In this document: piece after piece, positions 56,111 to 64,000 of the stretch | How positions within the stretch are numbered: position 1 is the stretch's first letter | How the letters are laid out: the number at the start of each line of letters is the position of its first letter | NCBI GenBank assembly: GCA_025506515.1 | Contig: CM046452.1 | Location: 41,615,874 to 41,679,873, forward strand | Origin: Flaveria trinervia | Lineage: Eukaryota > Streptophyta > Magnoliopsida > Asterales > Asteraceae | DNA: 64,000 nt | Reading direction: 5' to 3' | Translations under genes and position numbers: made by a program | Notes under the pieces: generated by a model | The model's input: the letters and a program-made list of their open reading frames with translations, nothing else | Databases searched by the model: none | What the model was told of the DNA's origin: nothing

Positions 56111-56350
56111 TTGTTGTGATATCATGTGGGAGTTAGAGGTTTTCTGATCTTGGCTCATTGGTTCTTTTGGTCCAACAATACTACCTATAGCCGAATATAC
56201 TTTGATACCAATTGGGATCCTATAACTAAATCCTATACTACAAGACTATAGTTTAAGGTATCTCGGATAAAGTCTTATCTAAGATATGGTAGTCAGGACA
56301 TGTCCTTGACTTACCTTTTGTCACCAACTAAAGTTGGTAACTTGTACTAT

Positions 56351-57177
56351 TGCAGGATCAGTGAAGGGGGTCAATTACAACACAACAACACAAAAAGGGG
56401 ATTAACCAAATTTAATCTCACAGTAATACTAGATTAACCACAATAAGACACTAAGAACACAAGTAATATGAGAAACAGAACACAAGAGTAAAATACACAG
56501 TGAGATGGTTTTCAAGATTGCAGTATATTGCTTTCTCTATGTTCTATTACAAGTGTTACAAAGCATAATAGAAAGATACAAGAACATAAGATACTTATAC
56601 TACATCCTACAGCCAGATATACTTTGAAAGCCAGCTGGATACATTTGACTAGACACAAACAAATTCAATTGTAGAGTCAAAAGGCAGATTGACTTTTGAC
56701 TATTAACTATGACATGCCATAGTTCACATCCTTATCTATTACAAAAAGGATAAAGTACATGAAGTAGAAAGTTACAGACTCAAGACCTCAATGTACAGTT
56801 ACCAAAAGCATGGATCTTTTCACCAACTCATGTAAGTTGGTGACTTTACAGAGATGCAATGGAAAGGTGACTAGCTTTATGGAACAGTACATCAGATAAA
56901 GCATGTGTCAAAAGTCTTCGAAAGAAATCTATCTTCATAAGTTGAAGCTTCGGAAGATTTTGTCTCTGAGGCTTCGGAAGACTTTGTCTTTGAGGCTTCA
57001 GAAGACTTCATATTTGGCTTCGGGAGATATTGGTCTTGGCTTCGGAAGATTTCACAGTTAGAATATTTTTGTTGCATGTGTGAAACTTCCTAAGTATTCT
57101 TCTTCATTGAACTTGTGCAGCATGCAGAAAAGACTTTGGATGTTTAGGTTGCATCAGCCTCTTCATTAATCTCTACA
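56351..57177 (-). mobile_element. 3' LTR of Sirevirus C
   Basis: It opens TGTAGAGATTAATG at 57177 and closes GATCCTGCA at 56351, 827 bp, and aligns with LTR A. CTTCGGAAG motifs fill U3 (56940-57060). The arms TCACCAACT and AGTTGGTGA at 56820-56843 correspond to the LTR A palindrome, but the centre reads CATGTA instead of TATATA. Confidence 0.88.
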
Positions 57178-57180
57178 AAC

Positions 57181-57187
57181 TCCCCCT
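57181..57187 (-). other. Polypurine tract, Sirevirus C
   Basis: On the minus strand AGGGGGA precedes the LTR start by a few bases, as in copy B. Confidence 0.8.
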
Positions 57188-57208
57188 AGGCTGATGCTAC
57201 CGAAACAC

Positions 57209-60200
57209 TTAGTAGACTTCAGATATCAACGTCCTCATTAGGATGATCGCCATTCCTTTCTTCATAAGATGATCAGGATCCTTCAGACTGTCAAAATGTC
57301 TTCTCATATCAAAGAGATCATGCAGAGGCAACTAAAACATATCTTGCCATGTGTAAATGACTTTAGTGCCTTGATCTCTAATGATATGCCATCTTTCTAG
57401 ATTTGTGGTGTATGTCCAAGACAAGATGGGTCTTCCTGATGCTAGAGGAGCTGTTTGGATTGGAGTTGATGTAGCATCCTCTGGATGCACATCCTTAGGA
57501 TGTTCTGACTCATCATGGGGTTTAGAAGAGGGTGCAGTCTTCTTCTTCTTTGGCTTTGGTTTAGAAGCCATCCTCTTCTTTCTCTTTGTAGGTTTTAACT
57601 GAGAAGACTAGCCTGCTGATTGATCTTATTGTCTTTCTCAGTTGGGACTTCCTCTCTCTCAGGATCAAAAGGAGAGGGAGGTTGACCCTGCTGTGGATCA
57701 GAAGATGAAGCTTGTTGAGTTTCAGTAGGAGGTCCAGGTTATGTTGTCTCTGGTTGTTCAACCTTAACCTCCACTTCAGGTGGAGCTTGACTTGGAGTGG
57801 AGTGTAAGTCAATGAGCTCTCCACTTTTGATCTTTTGCTTGATCACCCTAATATGCTCATCCATTGTGGATAGAGACAAGGGGCCAAGTCTCCTTCCGGA
57901 TAATCCATATAGCTTCAAGAAGCTCATCATCCTATGCCTGTCAGCAGACTTCTTCATGCTCTTTTGGATGATAGCTCTTGATTTTGCAGCTTCTTCCCTT
58001 AGCTTTTTCTTAGTTGTCTTTCTGTCCTTGACTATCTCAAGTTCAAGTTGTTTTAAGTACTTAAACTCAACATAGTCATAGGACAATGGAAGAAGTGCTT
58101 CTGCCTGATAGAAGCCTATGGCACTCAGATAGTTGATCATCTTGATCCTATCTTCTTCTTTGTCTACCTGAGGTTATTGTTGAACCATATCCTCTTGTGC
58201 AGGACTTTCTTGAACTGGGGAGAGGTAGGCATATCCTTGTATAGTCTTTTCCTTCTTCTCTCTTCTTTGAATTATAGTAGAAGCTCTGCATCTTCTACCT
58301 CCTTCTTCTCCCTTGACCTTTCCAAATCAACCAGTTCATTCAACTCATCTAAGGGGAGAGAAATGACACTTTTATGTCATAGTTCCTTGTCTGCAGATAA
58401 TTTATCCTGACTACCCTTGACTCATCATTTTGAGTATCTGGTCTGGGGGCAGCCCTGATAGCAGACTCCATGAGTCTTGAAGATTCGGCAGAGGAACTTT
58501 CTCCCCTCAGCCTCTTTTTCCTCTCTCTCTCTCTTCTACTCCTCAATCTCCTCAGATGTTATCTTTCTTTTCCCTTTGTCACTCACAGACCTTTGTGACT
58601 TAGGGTGGAGAGAGCTTTGGCCTTCATTGCTTGATGCAGCTTCTGAGCTCTGGCCAGAGAGAGGTTGAGAAGCACCTTCACTAGCAGGTGTCTCAGAAGG
58701 AATGTGGATCTCTGCAGCAGTTGACGATGATGAGACAGGGCTCTTAGGTTCTGCCACTAGGCCTTGAGTCAAGGTTTTCCCTATGAAACTAATCTTAGGG
58801 TCTGCCTCAACATTCAATTGACCGATGGCATTGCCTGATTGCCTAAGTCTCCTTCTGAAGCTGAACTCTGTAGTGATCCTGTCTTGGATTCTTTGAGCCA
58901 GCCTGTCAGCTTGTCTTGATTTGCTTGGATTGACATGTGGTATGTTGACTAGATCCAGACCTTCATCATAGTTCAAAGTCTAAAAATTGAAGACTTCTTG
59001 TTGTCCTTAAACTCTTATGATGATTAGGGCTTTCCTGATGTTGTCATACCTCCACCCAATGATGTGATTGGAAGATGGTGAAGATGACATAGCTTTTGGT
59101 ATCCCATCCTCAAACAAACTCTGTATGAAGGAGTCTATGTAGTCCACATCAATGTGAATTTGAGGTGGTTGCTGAGAATGCACAATTGCAAGTGAGGATG
59201 GTGAGTTCTTAATGTCCACTCTCTCTGAAGAACTCCCAGGTTCTGTAGCTATAATGACTTTCTCCCCCTTTTTGGTAGCATCACCCACTTGCATAGGTGA
59301 GCTGGAAGATAGGTCAATCACATCCACAGGTTCTTGTGTTCCTGGTTGAGCTCTTCTTAAGGGTCTCCCAGCTAGTTTTTCCTTAAGATATAAAATCTCA
59401 AGTTGCTGATCATTGATCCTGTTGTGTAAGGTGGTTACCTGAGATTCAAGGTGACTCACCTTTGTGAACCATTAGTCTTAGGTTCCCCTCATCTTCATCA
59501 GAAGAATCAGTGGGGGATGAGATGACTGGACCAAAGTCCTCTCTCTCACCACCAGCTTGAGGTTCTTGGCTGCTGGTTTTCCTCTGCTCACTGGCAATCT
59601 CAGTTGAGATGTTAGTGGGCTGAGTTGCCATGGTTGAGGTCTTAATGATGTAATCACTTTCAGAAGTGAGAGCCTCCTCCATATGCACATCCTGAACAGG
59701 TTCAGAAATGTCTACCTTAGTTGTAGGTGACTGATGATGGATAGATATAGGAGACTCAGGAGCATTCATCTCTCTTTGAGTAGGGGTAAAGAAGAGAGAC
59801 TCATTATACTCACTTAAACCTAGATCTTCATCAGTATAGAAATCAAGGTTAGAAATTTCTTGGTTGAGATCTATAGGCAGGGATGGTAACTGACCCCTGA
59901 AGGTTGATCACTTGAGTGTTGACACTCAGAGTGATGCCTTAAGGTAGTTTGGCTAATGAGCTCATCAGGCTGAGCATGAGGAACCTCAGCACTAATCCTT
60001 GAAGAGATGGGAGTGGTTTGCTTCTCAGGAGAAGTGGGAGCTCCAGTGTCCACTTCCTCCTGTGTGGGTAAGTATATGGGGGCCTCCACAGACTGAATAG
60101 TCCGAGCAGGGGTTCGTTTGGATTTTCTTTGGTAAGTGAGGGTGATTTGAGGCTGTGTGTGTGGTTGGGAGGTAGTAGGTGTGGGTTCAACACTAGCTTG

Positions 60201-61000
60201 TGCTGCTAGGTTGTCACCTTGAGCAATAAGCTCTAACATTTTTGGGACTAGGGCTGTTTCTACCCCCAGAGAAGCCAACAGTGGGCTTCCTCAGTATTTT
60301 AAAGATGTCGGGCTTCATCTATCCCAGTTTAAGAATGTTACCTGTTTCCCTTAACTGTGAGCCCAGTTCACAGTTAAGAATGTACTGGACATATCTAGGA
60401 AACATCTAATTTTCTAAGGAGTCTAAGTTAGCAAGCAAGTTGGTATAAACAAACTGAGAATACCCTTGACCCCTTGAATCATTCCATGGATGATGAAGGA
60501 GAGATCCTCAGTAATCTGGTCCCATCCACCATGCTTGTTTGATAAGCTGTGGTTGACCACATGGAGCAGGAATCTCCATTAGGATGAGACCTTCCCTTTC
60601 CTAAAGGTCTTTATAGAGAAATCTCCCTCATATCCCATCTACTCAAAGGAATGATTAACAACTTCCTTTGGGAAGAACACCTCACCTTCTTCATCATCCA
60701 GCTGAAGATGCATCTTGATGATGGCCGGAGTGATGAAGACTATTCTCCCCTGCACTGTGGCAAACAGTGCCTTCTCCCCATCCATGACAACCTCTTGGCA
60801 GGTTTTCCAAAATTCAAGCAGATGATCCTCATAAAGAAGAGGATCAATGGTTAGGGAGGTGAAGTAGTTGGATAGGCTAAGAATCGACAAACCTATGAGA
60901 AATGAGGATCTTTCTCAGAGCTTAACAGAGCAACCTAATTATGTTGCCTGTGTAGCTGCATGGTAAAGTTGGGATCATTTCTGTGAGCAAGGTTGGCCAT
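57209..61000 (-). pseudogene. Sirevirus C ORF3 (env-position ORF), decayed
   Basis: It starts at ATG 61000 (minus strand) and ends at TAA 57209-57211, just before the polypurine tract. The N-terminal domain is best seen at 60639-60890 (SILSLSNYFTSLTIDPLL, FWKTCQEVVMDGEKAL, MHLQLDDEEGEVFF). Next come a Thr/Pro-rich linker (59871-60278), an acidic Ser-rich part (59446-59769) and a coiled coil (VTTLHNRINDQQLEILYL near 59420). The module GWRYDNIRKALIIIR is near 59035 and a charged helical part follows (57739-58140). A Lys-rich PKPKKKK stretch and the module SWTYTTNLERWHIIR (near 57410) lie at the end. Frames change at least five times. It complements copy A when the protein family is compared. 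The function is unknown. Confidence 0.75.
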
Positions 61001-61120
61001 TATGAGGTAGCTTAAAGATGAAGAAAGAAGGAAGAAAGAAATTTTAGAGATAAATTTGGGTTTTAGGTTTGGAGGAAGAACAGATGATAGAAAAAGGGAG
61101 AAACCGTTGGGTTTATATGT
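61001..61120 (-). promoter_or_regulatory. Probable internal promoter and leader of ORF3, copy C
   Basis: On the minus strand ACATATAAAC (61111-61120) is followed by a CT-rich leader to the ATG at 61000, in the same spacing as copy A. The leader shares the wording TCCTCCAAACCTAAAA with copy A. Confidence 0.55.
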
Positions 61121-61199
61121 GAAAAGGATTTTAGATAAAGTTTAATGAAAGAGGATAAACTTTGAAATCCGGATGTCGGTCCCACCTCTGAAAAAGTAG

Positions 61200-61600
61200 T
61201 TTACTTTTGCTCAAAAAGTAGTTTTCTTGGAAGTCAAAAAGCTTCTGAAGGTTAATTATCTTCGGAAGTTTTAATTAAAAAGCTTTCGAAGCTAAATTGA
61301 CTTCGGAAGATTTTCCTGAGAGTTTTAAAAATTTTGCTTCGGAAGAGAAATTAAAACTTGATTGCTTTGTATATAAAACAACAAAGCTTCCGAGAGTTAA
61401 TTTTGCTTCGGAAGTAAATGGTACTTGAAAATAAGTAACTGTCTGAGACAAGTATTTAAGCTTCGGAAGATAGATCTGAAACCTTTTTCGATGGTAAATT
61501 TCTTAGACAGTTATTTATTTTGAAGGCATGATTTGCTTCCAAAGTTAAAAGCATAACTTTCGAAGTATCAAAAAATTTCAAAAATTTATGGAAAGTCTTC
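61200..61600 (-). repeat. Inter-ORF CTTCGGAAG motif array, copy C
   Basis: Copies of CTTCGGAAG or close variants occur near 61258, 61300, 61338, 61407, 61460 and 61556. They lie between the end of pol and the ORF3 promoter, parallel to copy A. Confidence 0.75.
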
Positions 61601-61707
61601 AAAACGAAATTTTCATCCAAAAAAACAAGAGCTTATGAAAGTGATGAAGTAGACAACTTAGGACACACATATTTTAAGAAATAATAAGAATTAGTTAAAA
61701 GAAAAGC

Positions 61708-62460
61708 CTACTCAAAGTTAATCATCCCAATAGCTGATATTAGATATTTAAATCTCTGTTCATCAAAAGCCTTTGTAAAGAAATCAGCATATTGTTCATC
61801 TGTGTGAACTTTGGCTAGTTTAATTAATCCCTTTTTATGGCTAGTTTAATACCTGATATTGATGTGCTTGGTCCTTGAGTGCTGCACAAGGTTTTTTGTG
61901 ATTGAGATAGCACTATTGTTGTCTATGTGAATGGGAGTCTCCTTGAAGTGTAACCCATAGTCCAGCATCTGATTCTAAACCCAAAGCCCTTAAGCACGGC
62001 AGCTTGCAGCAACAATGTATTCAGCTTCAGCAATTGATGCAGAGACACATGATTGTCTCTTGCATTGCCATGAGACAACCCTTCCACTAAGGAACTGACA
62101 TCTCCCAGATGTAGACTTTTCAGTCATGTTGTAACCACCATAATCACTATCTGTATAAGCATACAGATTGAAGTCAGGATTCTTAGAGTACCATAAACCA
62201 AGTGTTGAAGCACCTTCGAGGTATCTTAGAATCCTCTTGACAGTGATGAGGTGAGACATCTTAGGGTTGGATTGATATCTTGCACAGATGCATGTAGCAA
62301 ACATAATATCAGGCTTGCTAGCAGTAAGATACATAAGAGACCCAATCATAGCCCTGTATAAGTGCTGATCTACACACTCCCCCTCAAGATCAGGTCCAAA
62401 GGAATGGTTTCTGGCTATGGGTGTTTTATCAATCTTACAATAAGTCATGTTGAACCTATT
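61708..62460 (-). pseudogene. Sirevirus C RNase H
   Basis: The stop TAG is at 61708-61710, after the same GMINFE-type ending as copy A. The part at 61990-62448 is open (RAMIGSLMYLTASKPDIMFA, LYAYTDSDYGGYN, VSWQCKRQSCVSASIAEAEY). The stretch from 61711 to 61990 is out of frame with stops. Confidence 0.9.
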
Positions 62461-63240
62461 GAGTATGTCCTAAACATACTTTGACTAACTTATGAAGATG
62501 CCATCTTCAACTTGCTTCACTTGAATTCCCAGAAAGAAATTGAGTTCTCACATGGCACTCATTTCAAATCTGTCTTTCATCAGCTTCTCAAAGTCTTTAC
62601 AGAGCTTTGGATTAGTTGAACCAAAGATGATATCATCCACATACACTTGAACTAAACAATATGTCATTTCATTGTCCTTTGATGAAGAGAGTTCCATCTA
62701 TAGTACCTCTCCTGTATCCATGTTTACAAAGATACTCAGACGGTGTCTCATACCATGTCCTAGGTGCCTGATGCAGCCCATAGAGAGCTTTGTCAAGCTT
62801 GCAGATATAATCAGGATGATCAGTGTCTACAAAACCAGGTGGTTGTTTCACATATACCTCTTCATCAATCATTCCATACAAAAAGGCACACTTCACATGA
62901 AGCTAAAAGACCTTGAAGTTCCTGGATGTAGCAAATGCAAGGAATATCCTAATAGCTTCTAATCTTGCTACTGGAGCAAAGACATCAGTGTAGTCAATCC
63001 CTTCTTCTTGTGTGTACCCTTGAACAACTAGTCTAGCTTTGTTCTTGATGATGATGCCTCTATCATCTTTCTTGTTCCTAAACACCCATTTGGTTCCAAT
63101 GGAAGTCTTCCCATAAGGAAGAGGACAAAGGTTCCAAACTTTTTTCCTTTTGAATTGAAGCAGCTCTTGTTGCATAGCTTCAACCCAACTTCCATCCTTT
63201 AGAGCCTCATCAACTTTCTTTGGCTCTATTTGGGACAAGA
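62461..63240 (-). pseudogene. Sirevirus C reverse transcriptase
   Basis: The N-terminal part (62903-63238) reads MQQELLQFKRKKVWNLCPLP, KWVFRNKKDDRG and ARLVVQGYTQEEGIDYTDVF, with a stop after SRNFKVF. The next part (62669-62896) reads KCAFLYGMIDEEVYVKQPPG and KALYGLHQAPRTWYE. The catalytic VYVDDIIFGS is near 62640 in another frame, with both Asp residues kept. Further stops follow toward RNase H. Confidence 0.9.
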
Positions 63241-64000
63241 AACAAGAGTGAAGACAAACATTTGCTTTATGGGTTTGTCCTCTTGTCCTTACCCCTGTGA
63301 CAACATCTCCAATGATGTTTGTGGTGGGGTGAGACTTGTGGATCCTAAGCTAAGGGATCACAACATATTGCTGAGAAAGATCTAAATTAGAGAAATTTAG
63401 ATCTGGCATAGATGTTTCCCCACCATATCAGCACACTATTCAAGAGAAACTTGATCCAAGCAGTGTGCGACATCATTGATGTTCTCATCTATGGTGTGGT
63501 TAGTAGCATCAAGAAATTCTTGATCACTGTCACCACCACCATTGTTGTCTTCCACAATTGAGATGTTCTTATCTGGTTGTGGGGCCTCTGAGCTGGAATT
63601 TGAAGGCACCCTAGATGTATCAGCTGAGTTTGTCATTGTAGTGCTGATAGAAACCTCATTAGTAGAAGTAGTTCCAACTGGAGCTGAAGATGTATGAGTT
63701 GAAGGTCTTCTTAGCTCAAATCTTGGATCAGGATCACCTGTATTTAAATTTTCTACAAATCCTAAAACATTCTCACAAGATTTGTTAAAATAGTTGGTAA
63801 CTAAGTCAAGATCAAATAGCCAATCAAGACCAGAACCAGCTACACAGGGTGTGTGTTTATTGAAAGTCACATTGGCTGACTCCTCAATAATTCTAGTTCT
63901 GAGATTGTATACTCTATAAGCCTTAGCTTGAGAAGAGTATCCAATAAAGTGTCCATCATCTGATATCTCAGCAAACTTGGCAATTTGATCTTTGGTATTC
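63241..64000 (-). pseudogene. Sirevirus C integrase C-terminus and linker (partial)
   Basis: From the window edge the minus strand reads FAEISDDGHFIGYSSQAKAY, the usual end of the copia integrase region, then VTFNKHTPC. A Ser/Thr/Asn-rich linker follows, open at 63436-63870 and ending AHCLDQVSLE. It joins integrase to RT. The catalytic core lies beyond the window. Confidence 0.85.

Larger units (their letters stand above)
55286..56177 (-). mobile_element. Solo LTR G (copia-like)
   Basis: An 892-bp insertion with TGTTAGGATC and GGTCCAACA at its ends, flanked by the 5-bp duplication ATACT (55281-55285 and 56178-56182). The minus strand is the likely sense: U3 carries an array of CTTCAG motifs (55700-56110 on +), followed by a TATA core at 55486-55499. 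The absence of internal sequence between single terminal ends marks it as a solo LTR left by recombination. Confidence 0.85.
55058..56350 (-). mobile_element. Sirevirus LTR E (type B), interrupted
   Basis: On the minus strand it ends GATCCTGCA at 55058 and aligns with LTR B through both of its halves. It is split by the solo LTR G (55286-56177) and cut at 56350 by the insertion of copy C. No primer-binding site follows its end, so it is a 3' or solo LTR. It retains the CCAACT/AGTTGG hairpin and the TATCTCGGATAA stem of LTR B. Confidence 0.8.
56351..64000 (-). mobile_element. Sirevirus C, minus strand, cut by the window end
   Basis: The 3' LTR, polypurine tract, ORF3, inter-ORF array, RNase H, RT and the end of integrase follow in this order from low to high coordinates, all read on the minus strand. 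It is the same family as copy A. The left flanking 5 bp are ACTAT (56346-56350). LTR B shows the uninterrupted surrounding sequence, so the insertion point is inside LTR E. The coding parts contain stops and frameshifts. Confidence 0.9.

Noticed and set aside
1..64000. tRNA or rRNA genes
   Set aside because: No cloverleaf with A and B boxes and no rRNA sequence was recognised; the only tRNA-related sequences are primer-binding sites.

Overview
The window is repeat-dense plant nuclear DNA. It holds no complete host gene, and nearly everything recognisable is a decayed transposable element. The LTR retrotransposons are of plant types: Sirevirus-like Ty1/copia elements with an extra ORF after pol, a chromodomain-bearing Ty3/gypsy element of Tekay type, and initiator-Met tRNA primer sites. 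hAT, PIF/Harbinger and possibly Helitron DNA transposons are also present. The N-terminal domain of the extra Sirevirus ORF resembles retrotransposon proteins I remember from Asteraceae genome annotations, so a daisy-family eudicot is my best guess. That guess is an inference.

Layout. Positions 1-5457 are the 3' part of Sirevirus copy A on the + strand (end of pol, ORF3, 3' LTR). Positions 5921-8867 hold a minus-strand copia LTR and a gypsy-type LTR. Positions 9287-12690 are AT-rich, with a CCACCA repeat and the 3' end of another copia element (K) on the minus strand. Positions 12969-25602 are Sirevirus copy B (ORF3 and 3' LTR), whose LTR is split by a chromovirus with both LTRs (H, 16380-25298). 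Positions 25637-28356 are AT-rich, with a Helitron-like end and one exon-like remnant.

Positions 28357-46596 form a four-level nest. The outer hAT-like element (8-bp duplication GTTTCGAC) contains a second hAT-like element (CCTTAAGG), which contains a full-length Sirevirus D (CATTT), whose 5' LTR contains a PIF/Harbinger element (TTA). Positions 47129-51400 are a degraded copia element (F) on the minus strand. Positions 51791-54147 hold tandem repeats and unidentified remnants. Positions 54148-64000 are a second nest: a gypsy LTR, in it Sirevirus LTR E, and in E both a solo LTR (G) and Sirevirus copy C, which runs off the window end on the minus strand.

The most interesting system is the extra Sirevirus ORF (ORF3) with what looks like its own promoter. 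In copies A and C the space between pol and ORF3 carries an array of the same CTTCGGAAG motif that fills the LTR U3, followed by a TATA box and a CT-rich leader. Sirevirus D shows the same layout with an unrelated motif family (CCGCATT and its complement) in both its LTR and its pol-ORF3 spacer. ORF3 itself combines an N-terminal domain, a Pro/Ser/Thr-rich linker with coiled coils, and recurrent W-x-Y-D-type modules. All copies in the window are broken by stops and frameshifts.
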